The notes below the pieces were generated by a model. The model did not search any database, was not told the origin of the DNA, and was given only the letters and a program-made list of their open reading frames with translations. A DNA stretch of 64,000 nucleotides from Clostridiales bacterium (GTDB lineage Bacteria > Bacillota > Clostridia > Lachnospirales > Lachnospiraceae): assembly GCA_018376135.1 (NCBI GenBank), contig JAHABX010000001.1:1-64000 (forward strand), written 5' to 3'. This document shows, piece after piece, positions 9,525-19,034 of the stretch. Position 1 is the first letter of the stretch. Each line of letters begins with the position of its first letter. The translations under genes were made by a program, and so were the position numbers.

Positions 9525-11129
9525 ATGCTAAGAATTCAACAATTAAAATTAAAAGTACAGCACTCGGAAAGAGAGCTGCATGAGAAGATCATAAAGACCC
9601 TTCATATCCGTCCGGAGGAGCTGCTCCGTTATGAGATCGTGAAGCAGTCTCTGGATGCCAGAGGAGGAGAGCTCAGATATGTCTATGTGATAGATGCAGA
9701 GGTGAAAAGAGAGCCTGCCGTTCTGAAGAAATGCCCGAAGCAGGTGGCTAAGGCAGTTCGTACCTGGTATCAGTTCCCGGCATCCGGGACAGAGAGACTT
9801 ACCCATCGTCCGGTTATTATAGGAACGGGACCGGCAGGGCTTTTCTGCGGACTGATGCTTGCACGGGCAGGCTATGCCCCGGTTCTTCTGGAGAGGGGAC
9901 AGTGTGCGGCAGACCGGGCAAAGACGGTGGAGACCTTCTGGAAGCTGGGGGTACTGGATCCCCAGTCCAACGTGCAGTTTGGAGAAGGCGGAGCAGGAAC
10001 CTTTTCTGACGGAAAGCTGAATACGCTGGTCAAGGATCCGGAGGGAAGAAACAGGAAGGTACTGGAGCTTTTTGTGGAAGCGGGAGCGCCGGAGGAGATC
10101 CTGTATATGAATAAGCCCCATCTGGGGACAGATGTACTGATCGGCATTGTGACCCGCATGAGAGAGGAGATTTGTCGTCTTGGAGGCGAGGTGCATTTCG
10201 GTTCCCGGGTGACAGATTTAAAGATTGAAAATGGGACGGTCAGAGGTGTGTATGTGCAGAGACAGAGAGATCAGGAATCGGAATTTCTGGAAGCGGAGCA
10301 GGTAGTCCTGGCGGTGGGGCACAGTGCCAGAGATACCTTTGAGATGCTGAAAGGACATCAGATTCCCATGCAGGCAAAGTCCTTTGCAGTCGGCGTGCGT
10401 ATGGAGCACCCGCAGGAGATGATAAATATCAGTCAGTATGGCGCAGATTATCCGTCCATCCTGCCCGCGGCAGCCTATAAGGTAACCCGGCAGACCGGCA
10501 ATGGCAGAGGCGTCTATTCCTTCTGTATGTGTCCGGGCGGCTATGTGGTCAATGCTTCTTCGGAGGAAGGGCATCTTGCGGTAAATGGTATGAGCTATCA
10601 GGCAAGAGACAGCAGAAATGCCAACAGCGCCATGATCGTGACCGTCACGCCGGAGGATTATGAAGGGGCGGATGTGCTTTCGGGCATGGAGTTTCAGCGC
10701 AGGCTTGAAAAGGCGGCATATCAGGTTGGCAGTGGGAAGGTTCCGGTGCAGCTTTTCGGTGATTTCTGTCAGAACACGGCATCCTCCGTATTGGGGGAGG
10801 TAGAGCCCTGTATCAAGGGCAGCTATGAACTGGCAAATGTGCGGAGTATCTTTCCGCCGGAGCTTTCTGCGGCGCTGGAGGAAGGCATCCGGGGCTGTGA
10901 CCGCCTGATCCATGGCTTCGCGCGCCCGGATGCAGTGCTCTCCGGCGTGGAGAGCAGAACCTCCTCCCCTGTGAGGATCCTTCGGGATGAGGCGTTTGAA
11001 AGCCGGATACGGGGGCTTTATCCCTGTGGTGAGGGAGCCGGATACGCGGGAGGTATCACATCTGCAGCCATGGACGGATTAAAGATTGCAGAAGCAATTG
11101 CAAAAAAATATATGCCATGTTATGATTAA
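9525..11129 (+). CDS. Uncharacterised FAD-dependent dehydrogenase (COG2509-like)
   Basis: 534 residues. A dinucleotide-binding motif IIGTGPAGLFCGLMLARAG lies near residue 100, after an N-terminal region of about 90 residues typical of this family. NVQFGEGGAGTFSDGKLNT and the C-terminal GEGAGYAGGITSAAMDGL are hallmark blocks. The family is widespread in Firmicutes and Bacteroidetes and its substrate is unknown. It follows another flavoprotein gene by 18 bases, suggesting co-expression, not necessarily joint function. Confidence 0.85.
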   Translation: MLRIQQLKLKVQHSERELHEKIIKTLHIRPEELLRYEIVKQSLDARGGELRYVYVIDAEVKREPAVLKKCPKQVAKAVRTWYQFPASGTERLTHRPVIIGTGPAGLFCGLMLARAGYAPVLLERGQCAADRAKTVETFWKLGVLDPQSNVQFGEGGAGTFSDGKLNTLVKDPEGRNRKVLELFVEAGAPEEILYMNKPHLGTDVLIGIVTRMREEICRLGGEVHFGSRVTDLKIENGTVRGVYVQRQRDQESEFLEAEQVVLAVGHSARDTFEMLKGHQIPMQAKSFAVGVRMEHPQEMINISQYGADYPSILPAAAYKVTRQTGNGRGVYSFCMCPGGYVVNASSEEGHLAVNGMSYQARDSRNANSAMIVTVTPEDYEGADVLSGMEFQRRLEKAAYQVGSGKVPVQLFGDFCQNTASSVLGEVEPCIKGSYELANVRSIFPPELSAALEEGIRGCDRLIHGFARPDAVLSGVESRTSSPVRILRDEAFESRIRGLYPCGEGAGYAGGITSAAMDGLKIAEAIAKKYMPCYD

Positions 11130-11167
11130 ACGTAAATCTTTTTGAATATATGGAGGTAGTGATACAT

Positions 11168-11422
11168 ATGAGAGGTGCAAAAAACGGCTGGACGCTGCTT
11201 TTGCTTGTTCTTGCCGGTGTTGTGCTGGGCGGATTCATCGGAAGCCTGACAGAAGGCATTTCCGGACTTGGCTGGCTGAACTATGGTCAGGGCTTCGGAC
11301 TGGAGAATCCCATCGTCTTATCCCTTGGGCTGGTGGTGATTACCTTCGGGCTTACCATTAAGATCACCATTGCAGGCATTATCGGGATTGTCCTTGCAAT
11401 TCTGGTCTATCGCTGGATATAG
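11168..11422 (+). CDS. DUF4321 small membrane protein
   Basis: 84 residues with two to three hydrophobic segments (LLLVLAGVVLGGFIG near the start, and two from about residue 50 on). It matches the short DUF4321 family that is often encoded beside radC and mreB in Clostridia. The start is set at ATG 11168, 10 bases after GGAGGT; an upstream in-frame ATG at 11150 overlaps that ribosome-binding site and is unlikely. Function unknown; the position suggests an envelope or cell-shape role, which is inference only. Confidence 0.75.
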   Translation: MRGAKNGWTLLLLVLAGVVLGGFIGSLTEGISGLGWLNYGQGFGLENPIVLSLGLVVITFGLTIKITIAGIIGIVLAILVYRWI

Positions 11423-11491
11423 AATGAAAAAAAGAGGATAATAAAACAGGTAGCCGACGGGGTGTCTGGAGGACGAACGGAGGTTATCAGT

Positions 11492-12181
11492 ATGAATGAG
11501 AATTTTAACAGTCTGCCCAGAGAAGACAGACCCTATGAAAAATGCATCCGATATGGAGTGGAGGCTTTGACAAATCGGGAGCTTCTGGCAGCGATTTTAA
11601 GAACAGGGGCGAAAGGGCATCCGGTTCTGGAGCTGGCGAATGATCTTTTGAAGCTGGTTCCTGAAAGGGAAGGCTTTACAGGCATACGGCGGTTAAGCCT
11701 TGAAGAGCTGTCCGCAGTCCGGGGAATCGGAAAGGTAAAGGCGGTCCAGCTGAAATGTATCCTGGAGATTGCCAGAAGGATGGCGCGAGAGGAAGCAGGA
11801 GAAGGAACCTTTTTCACCAGTGCCGAAGCGGTGGCAGAGTATTATATGGAGGATATGAGGCATGAAGAGCAGGAGGTGCTGCTCCTTCTTATGCTGAATC
11901 AGAAGGGAAGGCTGTTGAGAGAGAAATATATGTTCAAAGGTACGGTCAATGCGTCTGTGGTCTCTCCCCGGGAGATCTTTCTGGAAGCGCTTTCTTCCAG
12001 AGCTGTGCAGATCATTCTTCTGCACAACCACCCGAGCGGAGACGCCAGCCCGAGCAGAGAGGACCTGAATGTGACCAGGAAGATCGCAGAGGCAGGAAAG
12101 CTTCTGGGCGTCAGTCTGACAGACCATATCATCATCGGAGACCGCTCTTATGTGAGCCTCCGGGAAAAAAATTACCTGTAA
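11492..12181 (+). CDS. radC: RadC family protein (JAMM/MPN domain)
   Basis: 229 residues. Two helix-hairpin-helix-like elements in the first 100 residues (LSAVRGIGKVKAVQLKC) are followed by the MPN+/JAMM metal site HNHPSGD...SREDLN with an upstream Glu. The name RadC is historical; its role in DNA repair has been questioned and a metalloprotease or nuclease-like activity is assumed from the fold. The ATG at 11492 lies 7 bases after GGAGGT. It immediately precedes mreB, as in Bacillus and many Clostridia. Confidence 0.92.
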   Translation: MNENFNSLPREDRPYEKCIRYGVEALTNRELLAAILRTGAKGHPVLELANDLLKLVPEREGFTGIRRLSLEELSAVRGIGKVKAVQLKCILEIARRMAREEAGEGTFFTSAEAVAEYYMEDMRHEEQEVLLLLMLNQKGRLLREKYMFKGTVNASVVSPREIFLEALSSRAVQIILLHNHPSGDASPSREDLNVTRKIAEAGKLLGVSLTDHIIIGDRSYVSLREKNYL

Positions 12182-12206
12182 AATACAGAGAAAGAGAGAA
12201 TATACC

Positions 12207-13214
12207 ATGAATAATCATAGTTTTGGCTGCGATTTTGGATCTTATCATCTGAAAATATACCACAAAGATGCAGACAGTTATCTGCTTCAGCACAATATGG
12301 TGGCTGTTCAGGACAAGAAGGAGATGCTGGCATACGGAGATGAGGCATATGCCATGTATGAAAAGGCTCCGGCGAATATCGATGTTTCCAGCCCCATGTC
12401 TTATGGAAACCTTGCCAGCATCAGCAATATGCAGGCATTTTTGAAAAAACTGCTGGAAAGCAATACCAAGGGGCAGTTAAAGGGCGCTGAGTATTTTGTG
12501 GCTCTGCCTACCGATATGCAGGAGCGTATCTTCACGACCCTGATCCAGGATTCGACTCTGAAGGCGAAGGGTGTTTACCTGGTAGATAAGCCGGTGGCAG
12601 CCGGACTGGGACTTGGCATCAACGTGCGGGAAGCCCAGGGAGTCATGATCGTGGATATTGGAGCCGAGACTACGGAGATCTCCGTGCTGTCTCTGGGCGG
12701 TATCGTGATCAGCCGCCTGATCCAGACCGGAGGACGTTCCATTGATGACGCCATTCAGAGTGCCATCCGCAAGGAATATAATTTCTTTATCGGAAGCAAG
12801 ACGGCAGAGTCCATTAAGAGAGAGCTTGCCTACGCGGCAGATCCGGAGGAGGCTTCCATGAAGATCTGCGGACGCAATATGGTCATCGGTCTTCCGCAGA
12901 TGCTGGAGATCACTTCTGCTTTTGTATATGACGCGATCAAGGAGCAGCTGGGTATTATTATGGATGCAGTAAAGACGATCCTTGAAAGGACGCCTCCGGA
13001 GCTGGGAGTGGATATTATCCAGAACGGTATCTATCTGACCGGTGGGTCTGCGAAGATCCGCAAGCTGGATGAGCTTTTGAGCCAGAAGTCCGGTATCCGT
13101 GTCTCTGTGGACGAGGAGCCGGAGATGAGTGTTGCAAGAGGACTGGCAAGAGTGATGAATGAGAGAGAGTTCCGTCCCCTTGCTTTTGTGACCAAGGAAC
13201 AGAAATATGAATAA
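12207..13214 (+). CDS. mreB: MreB-family actin homologue (rod shape determination)
   Basis: 335 residues. Actin-fold ATPase that guides lateral wall synthesis at the membrane. The phosphate-2 motif IVDIGAETTEISVLSLGG and the adenosine motif YLTGGSAKI are clear. The phosphate-1 region is divergent (CDFGSYHLKIY in place of the usual DLGTAN) and the following block lacks the typical GRTP segment. Position directly ahead of mreC-mreD-PBP2 makes the assignment secure, but it is a divergent member of the family, possibly one of several paralogues in the genome. Confidence 0.9.
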   Translation: MNNHSFGCDFGSYHLKIYHKDADSYLLQHNMVAVQDKKEMLAYGDEAYAMYEKAPANIDVSSPMSYGNLASISNMQAFLKKLLESNTKGQLKGAEYFVALPTDMQERIFTTLIQDSTLKAKGVYLVDKPVAAGLGLGINVREAQGVMIVDIGAETTEISVLSLGGIVISRLIQTGGRSIDDAIQSAIRKEYNFFIGSKTAESIKRELAYAADPEEASMKICGRNMVIGLPQMLEITSAFVYDAIKEQLGIIMDAVKTILERTPPELGVDIIQNGIYLTGGSAKIRKLDELLSQKSGIRVSVDEEPEMSVARGLARVMNEREFRPLAFVTKEQKYE

Positions 13215-13232
13215 CGGCGGGAGCTGTGGTAA

Positions 13233-14093
13233 ATGAAACGAAGAGACCGATTTACAATTCCAAGGAAATATATATTGTTTGCATTGACGGTTCTGTGCGT
13301 TGGGACCATGTCCCTGTCCTTTCTGACCAATTTTGACGGAGGACCGCTGAATGTGGTGGCCGGCTATATGCTGGTCCCGGTCCAGAAGGGAATCAACTAT
13401 GCCGGCGGCTGGCTCCGGGACAGAGTGGAAAACCTGGAGGACTTAAAGGAAGTCAAGAAGGAGAATGAGCTTTTGAAGGAACAGCTGGCAGAGCTTACGC
13501 TGGAGAATAATACCCTCCAGCAGGAGCGGTATGAGCTGGAGGAGCTTCGGCAGCTTTATGAGCTGGACAGTGATTATTCCGATCTGGAGAAGATCGCGGC
13601 AAATGTCATCGGCAAGGATACGGGCAACTGGTTCAATATGTTCATCATCGACAAGGGCTCCAATGACGGGATTCAGGTGGATATGAACGTGATCGCAGAC
13701 GGCGGTCTGGTAGGGATCGTGACCAAGACCGGACCGGACTGGGCGCAGGTGCGTTCTATTATTGACGATATGAGCAATGTAAGTGCCATGATCCTGAAGA
13801 ATTCGGATCTGTGTTATGTGCGGGGCGATCTTCAGATGATGACGGAGGGCACCATGCAGCTCAACCAGCTCCGTGATACAGACGATGAAGTGGAGTCCGG
13901 AGATAAGGTGGTTACATCCTATGCCAGTGCCAAATATCATAAGGGGATTCTGATTGGATATGTGAATGAAATCACGACAGATGCCAATAATCTGACCAAG
14001 TCCGGAAGTCTGACGCCTGCGGTGGATTTTGAACATCTGAGTACGGTGCTTGTGATCACCGATTTAAAGCAGCAGGTGGATACGGACGAATGA
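13233..14093 (+). CDS. mreC: Rod shape-determining protein MreC
   Basis: 286 residues: a short basic cytoplasmic start, one membrane segment (about residues 10-30), a coiled coil (about 65-110, rich in Leu, Glu and Lys heptads) and a beta-rich extracellular domain. The latter contains the family pattern VIGKDTGNWFNMFIIDKGSNDGI and GGLVGIV. MreC links MreB to PBP2/RodA in the elongasome. It lies 18 bases after mreB and overlaps or abuts mreD. Confidence 0.93.
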   Translation: MKRRDRFTIPRKYILFALTVLCVGTMSLSFLTNFDGGPLNVVAGYMLVPVQKGINYAGGWLRDRVENLEDLKEVKKENELLKEQLAELTLENNTLQQERYELEELRQLYELDSDYSDLEKIAANVIGKDTGNWFNMFIIDKGSNDGIQVDMNVIADGGLVGIVTKTGPDWAQVRSIIDDMSNVSAMILKNSDLCYVRGDLQMMTEGTMQLNQLRDTDDEVESGDKVVTSYASAKYHKGILIGYVNEITTDANNLTKSGSLTPAVDFEHLSTVLVITDLKQQVDTDE

Positions 14094-14113
14094 CAGAGAA
14101 AGGAACTGGCGGA

Positions 14114-14608
14114 ATGAAGCGTAAAATTATTATTGCACTGATTATCATGGTCAGCTTTCTTTTGCAGAGCACGGTGTTCAAGACGTTTTCCATCGGATCC
14201 ATCAGCCCCAATCTGATGATCATCGTCACTTCCTCCTTCGGCTTTATGCGGGGGAAAAAGGAAGGACTTTGGGTAGGATTTTTCTGCGGTCTTCTGGAAG
14301 ATATCTTTTATGGAAGACTTCTGGGCATGCATGCCATGATGTACATGTACATAGGGTATGCGAATGGATACTTTAATCACATTTTTTACGGAGAAGACAT
14401 TAAGCTTCCGATCTCCCTGATCTCTTTGAGCGAGCTGGTATACGGACTTGGAACCTATGCAATTATGTTCGTGATGAGAAGCCGTTTTGCCTTTCCTTAT
14501 TATATGGCAAGGATCATACTTCCGGAGCTTGTATACACTATTATTATGACCCTGGTTTTCTACCGGCTGATCTACAATATCAACCGCAGGCTGGAGAACC
14601 ATTCGTAA
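14114..14608 (+). CDS. mreD: Rod shape-determining protein MreD
   Basis: 164 residues, with five to six predicted membrane segments and the family-like LMIIVTSSFGFMRGKKEGLWVGFFCGLLEDIFYG stretch near residues 32-65. The start at 14114 is preferred since AAAGGAA lies 8 bases upstream. An ATG at 14090 overlapping the mreC stop (ATGA) would add eight residues and cannot be excluded. It is part of the mreBCD-PBP2 elongasome operon. Confidence 0.9.
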   Translation: MKRKIIIALIIMVSFLLQSTVFKTFSIGSISPNLMIIVTSSFGFMRGKKEGLWVGFFCGLLEDIFYGRLLGMHAMMYMYIGYANGYFNHIFYGEDIKLPISLISLSELVYGLGTYAIMFVMRSRFAFPYYMARIILPELVYTIIMTLVFYRLIYNINRRLENHS

Positions 14609-14620
14609 GGAGCATATAGA

Positions 14621-17512
14621 TTGTTTGAGGATTTTAAAGAGTCTTTTTTTAATTTTGTAACATCCAGGATCTTTGTGCTGATGCTGGTATTTCTGACCTT
14701 TTTCGGGATCCTGCTTGGCAGGGTATTCCAGCTGCAGATCATTGACGGAGAAGGCTATGCGGAAAGCTTCACCATGAAGATCAAAAAGGAGATCAACATC
14801 CCCAGTACCCGGGGAAGGATCTATGACCGGAATGGAAAGATTCTGGCTGATAATGTGCTGTCCTATTCCGTGACCATTGAAGATAACGGAACCTATCAGA
14901 ACAGCAGGGAAAAGCAGGCAACGCTGAACAAGACGATCCGGCGCGTGATCGAGATCGTTGAGTCCCATGGAGACAGTGTGATCAGTGATTTCGGCATTAT
15001 CTATGAAAACGGAGAATATAAGTACACACAGACCGGGACGGCACTGTCCAGGTTTAAGGCGGATGTGTATGGACGCAGGACCATCGATCTTCTGGAGCCA
15101 GCGGAGGCATCCGCGTCTGCGGAGCAGATGATGGATTACCTGTGCAGCAGTAAGAAATATTATATCTCCAGGGACGCTTACAATGAGGAACAGAAGGAAG
15201 CCTATGATATCTCGGAGGAGGAGCTGTCACCGGAAGAGAAGCTGAAGCTGGTCAATGTACGTTATGCCATGAGTCTGAATGGCTACAAACGGTATGTGAA
15301 GACAGAGATCGCTTCGGATGTAAGTGATGAGACCGTGGCAGAGATCCTGGAGAATCAGGACAGTCTTCAGGGTATCGACATTGCCCAGAGCAGTCTGAGA
15401 GTTTATGAGGATGCAGAGTATTTTGCGTCCCTGCTGGGATATATCGGAAAGCCGTCTCAGGAAGAGCTGGACAGCTTAAAGCTGGAAAATGAGAACTATG
15501 AGCTCAATGATATCGTTGGAAAAGCGGGTATTGAGCAGTATATGGAGACGCAACTTCAGGGGCGGAAGGGTAACCGGACGATCTACGTGGACAGCGTGGG
15601 AAATGTGCTGGAGGTAGAGCAGGAAATACAGCCGGAATCCGGAAAGGATGTCTATCTGACCATTGATAAGGATCTTCAGAAGGCGGTTTATGATATTCTG
15701 GAGCAGCGGCTTGCAGGCGTTCTGGTATCAAAGATACGGAATATGAAGGAATATACGGCATCCCCCAACAGTTCCGCAGAGCATATTCTGATCCCGATCT
15801 ATGATGTGTATTATGCACTGATCCGCAATCATGTCATTGATACCACACATTTTTCCGCTGAGGATGCCACAGAACTGGAGGCTTCTATTCAGCAGAGATT
15901 TGAGGCAAGACTTCAGAGCGCCATCGATCAGATCATGGCAGAGCTTCAGTCAGGAAGTCCAAAAGCCTACACGGATCTGACCATTGACATGAAGAACTAC
16001 ATGAGCTATATTGTTTCCGATGTGCTGATGGGAGAGAAGAATATCCTGATGAAGGATGCCATCGACCGGGAGGATGCGACCTATATCGCATGGACCACGG
16101 ACGAGGTGATCAGTCTGAAGGAATATCTGGAATATGCCATTTCCATGAACTGGGTGGATGTGTCAGGTCTGGAGGTGGAGACACCGTACCTGAATTCCGA
16201 AGAGATCTATCAGGTCGTGATGGATTATATTTCGACAGAACTGGAAAAAGATGTCGATTTCCATAATATGCTGTATAAATATATCCTGTTAGACGATATT
16301 GTGACGGGAAAAGAAGTATGTTTGCTCTTGTACGAACAGGGTGTTCTGGAGTATGATGAGGAGACGGTTGGGAAACTGAAAAGCGGTGCTTATTCGGCAT
16401 ATAATTTCCTGATCGACAAGATCAGCAGTCTTGAGATCACTCCGGCGCAGCTTGCGCTGGAGCCATGCAGTGCAGGATGTGTGATCACGGATCCCAACAC
16501 CGGAGAGGTGCTGGCATGTGTGTCCTATCCGGGATACGACAATAACCGGCTTACCAACACGATGGATTCTGCTTACTGGGCAGAGCTGAACCGGGATGAG
16601 TCCAAGCCGCTGTACAGCCGCGCGACTCAGGAGCAGACGGCTCCGGGTTCTACCTTCAAGGCAGTCAGCACCGTGGCAGGTCTGGAGGAGGGCGTGATCA
16701 GCCCTTCCGAGCTGATCAATGCCACAGGTGTATTTAAGGATGCCTATGGTTCGCCTACCTGCTGGATCTACAACCAGTATCACGGAAGCCACGGGAAGAT
16801 CAATGTTGTGGATGCAATCCGCGTATCCTGCAACTATTACTTCTACGAGACGGCATTTCGTCTGGGAGGCGGAAGAACTACCGGATATTCATCAGACCAG
16901 GCGCTGGAGCTTCTGGCAAAATACGCGGCGGAATTCGGACTGGATGCGAAGTCCGGGCTGGAGCTTCTGGAGAACGAACCGCAGCTGTCAGATACAGACG
17001 GCATCCGTTCTGCGATCGGACAGGGTACGCATCTGTTCAGCGTCTCCCAGCTTGCAAGATATATCAGTGCGGTGGCAAACAGAGGAACTGTCTATGACCT
17101 GACCCTTCTGGACAAAATCACAGATTCTGAGGGAAACACTATTGAAGAATATTCCGCATCAGTATATAATAACATTGATATTTCTGACACTTCCTGGTAT
17201 TCCATACAGGAAGGAATGCATCAGGTAGCGCTGAATACCAAGGCATTTGACGGACTGGAGCTGAGTATTGCGGGCAAGACCGGTACGGCGCAGCAGTCCA
17301 GACGGCATCCAAACCATGCGCTTTTTGTCGGGTATGCTCCGTATGAGAATCCCCAGATCAGCATTGCCATCCGGATTGCCAACGGTTATACCTCTGCCAA
17401 TGCCGCAGCTATGGTGTCCGATATCTTTAAATATTATTTTGATCTTACAGATAAGGAAGAGTTGTTGACAGGTACTGCGTCAGAGGCAACGACGGCAGTG
17501 ATCAATGACTAG
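14621..17512 (+). CDS. mrdA: Penicillin-binding protein 2, class B transpeptidase (elongasome)
   Basis: 963 residues, against roughly 600-720 in most PBP2 proteins. One N-terminal membrane anchor (about residues 15-37), then the dimerisation domain (STRGRIYDRNGKILADN). The transpeptidase motifs are complete: Ser677-x-x-Lys680 (PGSTFK), Ser736-Cys-Asn, Lys886-Thr-Gly-Thr. The excess length is a mostly helical, acidic insert of about 250 residues (roughly 360-612). It separates DKDLQKAVYDIL from GCVITDPNTGEVLACVSYPG, which are close together in most relatives. The start is TTG 14621 with AAGGAG 8 bases upstream. It cross-links peptidoglycan with RodA, encoded further down. Confidence 0.93.
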   Translation: MFEDFKESFFNFVTSRIFVLMLVFLTFFGILLGRVFQLQIIDGEGYAESFTMKIKKEINIPSTRGRIYDRNGKILADNVLSYSVTIEDNGTYQNSREKQATLNKTIRRVIEIVESHGDSVISDFGIIYENGEYKYTQTGTALSRFKADVYGRRTIDLLEPAEASASAEQMMDYLCSSKKYYISRDAYNEEQKEAYDISEEELSPEEKLKLVNVRYAMSLNGYKRYVKTEIASDVSDETVAEILENQDSLQGIDIAQSSLRVYEDAEYFASLLGYIGKPSQEELDSLKLENENYELNDIVGKAGIEQYMETQLQGRKGNRTIYVDSVGNVLEVEQEIQPESGKDVYLTIDKDLQKAVYDILEQRLAGVLVSKIRNMKEYTASPNSSAEHILIPIYDVYYALIRNHVIDTTHFSAEDATELEASIQQRFEARLQSAIDQIMAELQSGSPKAYTDLTIDMKNYMSYIVSDVLMGEKNILMKDAIDREDATYIAWTTDEVISLKEYLEYAISMNWVDVSGLEVETPYLNSEEIYQVVMDYISTELEKDVDFHNMLYKYILLDDIVTGKEVCLLLYEQGVLEYDEETVGKLKSGAYSAYNFLIDKISSLEITPAQLALEPCSAGCVITDPNTGEVLACVSYPGYDNNRLTNTMDSAYWAELNRDESKPLYSRATQEQTAPGSTFKAVSTVAGLEEGVISPSELINATGVFKDAYGSPTCWIYNQYHGSHGKINVVDAIRVSCNYYFYETAFRLGGGRTTGYSSDQALELLAKYAAEFGLDAKSGLELLENEPQLSDTDGIRSAIGQGTHLFSVSQLARYISAVANRGTVYDLTLLDKITDSEGNTIEEYSASVYNNIDISDTSWYSIQEGMHQVALNTKAFDGLELSIAGKTGTAQQSRRHPNHALFVGYAPYENPQISIAIRIANGYTSANAAAMVSDIFKYYFDLTDKEELLTGTASEATTAVIND

Positions 17513-17522
17513 GGAGACAGTG

Positions 17523-18197
17523 ATGAAGCAGCAGACAGTTGTGATTAAAAGCAATAAATACGGGATTACTCTGTTCCTGGACAGAGAGCTGTCTTTTGAG
17601 AAGCTGTTGAAGGATATTGCGGATAAGTTTCAGGCATCCGCCAAATTCTTCGAGAATGCACAGATGGCGCTTGCCTTTGAGGGCAGGGATCTGAGCAGGG
17701 AGGAACAGCTTGAGGTCATCCGGGTGATTCAGGAGAACTCTACACTTGAGATTCTCTGTGTCATGGAGCAGGATGCATTAAAAGAGTCCTATATGAAGCA
17801 GGCATTGGAGGAGAGACAGCATCAGAGGGCTTCCAATGACGGCAGATTTTATAAAGGAACACTCCGTTCCGGGCAGGTCCTGGAGTCAGAGACAAGCATC
17901 ATCATACTGGGAGATGTCAATCCCGGAGCAACGGTGGTGTCCAAGGGAAATGTGGTCGTTCTGGGAACCCTGAAGGGGACGATCCATGCAGGTGCCGTAG
18001 GCAATGAGCATACATTTGTGGCGGCGCTGAACATGGATCCCATGCAGATCCGTATCGCAGATGCGATCGCGCGTTCTGCGGATGGTCCCGCTGCTGTGAA
18101 AGGAAGCATGACAGGTCCGATGATCGCGTATACGGAGGGTGGCAACATCTATATGGAGCCGATTACAAAAGAAGTCATTAATGACATCCGGATATAG
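17523..18197 (+). CDS. minC: Septum site-determining protein MinC
   Basis: 224 residues. The N-terminal domain (about 1-105) would bind FtsZ; the C-terminal beta-helix (about 115-215, GDVNPGATVVSKGNVVVLGTL pattern) dimerises and binds MinD. Start ATG 17523 is preferred because AGGGAG lies 7 bases upstream; an in-frame ATG at 17505 overlaps the end of the PBP2 gene. It is the first gene of a minC-minD-minE set placed between PBP2 and rodA, tying elongation and septum placement into one transcript. Confidence 0.93.
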   Translation: MKQQTVVIKSNKYGITLFLDRELSFEKLLKDIADKFQASAKFFENAQMALAFEGRDLSREEQLEVIRVIQENSTLEILCVMEQDALKESYMKQALEERQHQRASNDGRFYKGTLRSGQVLESETSIIILGDVNPGATVVSKGNVVVLGTLKGTIHAGAVGNEHTFVAALNMDPMQIRIADAIARSADGPAAVKGSMTGPMIAYTEGGNIYMEPITKEVINDIRI

Positions 18198-18234
18198 ATT
18201 CGGGCTATCGATATGAAAGGTTGGAGGAAGCAAA

Positions 18235-19020
18235 ATGAGTGAAGTAATTGTTATTACATCTGGAAAGGGAGGCGTCGGAAAGACGACTACCACCGCCAAT
18301 GTGGGAACCGGACTGGCAAAGCTGGATCAGAAAGTGGTTCTGATCGATACAGATATCGGACTTCGCAATCTGGATGTGGTTATGGGACTGGAGAACCGCA
18401 TTGTATATAATCTGGTGGATGTGATTGAGGGGAACTGCAGAATCAAGCAGGCGCTGATCAAGGATAAGAGATATCCGAATCTCTTCCTTCTTCCTTCTGC
18501 TCAGACAAGGGACAAGACCGCTGTATCTCCGGAGCAGATGATCAAGCTGATCGACGAGCTCCGTGAGGAGTTCGATTACATACTGCTGGACTGCCCGGCA
18601 GGCATCGAGCAGGGATTTAAGAATGCCATTGCAGCAGCGGACCGTGCGCTGATCGTGACCACACCGGAGGTATCCGCGATCCGTGACGCTGACCGTATCA
18701 TCGGACTTCTGGAGGCCAATGAGATCCGCAAGTCAGATCTGATCGTCAACCGTATTCGTATGGATATGGTAGAGAGCGGCAATATGATGTCCATGGATGA
18801 TGTGGTAGAGATCCTTGCCATTGATCTGATCGGAGTGGTTCCCGATGATGAGAGCATTGTAATCTCGACCAATCAGGGTGAGCCGTGTGTGGGAGACAGC
18901 TCACAGGCGGGACAGGCTTATATGAATATCTGTCACCGTATTATGGGGGAAGAAGTACCGTTTTTGGATCTGAAGATCAAAGGCGGATTCCTGGAAAAAC
19001 TGAAAAAGCTGTTCAAATAA
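18235..19020 (+). CDS. minD: Septum site-determining ATPase MinD
   Basis: 261 residues. Deviant Walker A KGGVGKTTTTANVG at the N-terminus, switch I/II region LLDCPAGIEQGF, and a C-terminal amphipathic helix ending in FLEKLKKLF, which is the membrane-targeting sequence. Recruits MinC to the membrane and blocks FtsZ rings away from midcell. Strong GGAGGAAG ribosome-binding site. Confidence 0.97.
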   Translation: MSEVIVITSGKGGVGKTTTTANVGTGLAKLDQKVVLIDTDIGLRNLDVVMGLENRIVYNLVDVIEGNCRIKQALIKDKRYPNLFLLPSAQTRDKTAVSPEQMIKLIDELREEFDYILLDCPAGIEQGFKNAIAAADRALIVTTPEVSAIRDADRIIGLLEANEIRKSDLIVNRIRMDMVESGNMMSMDDVVEILAIDLIGVVPDDESIVISTNQGEPCVGDSSQAGQAYMNICHRIMGEEVPFLDLKIKGGFLEKLKKLFK

Positions 19021-19034
19021 GAGGGGGCAAGAAT

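Noticed and set aside
13937..14968. A 343-codon minus-strand open frame across mreC, mreD and PBP2
   Set aside because: Antisense to three clear genes, His/Gln-rich low-quality translation, no start signal.
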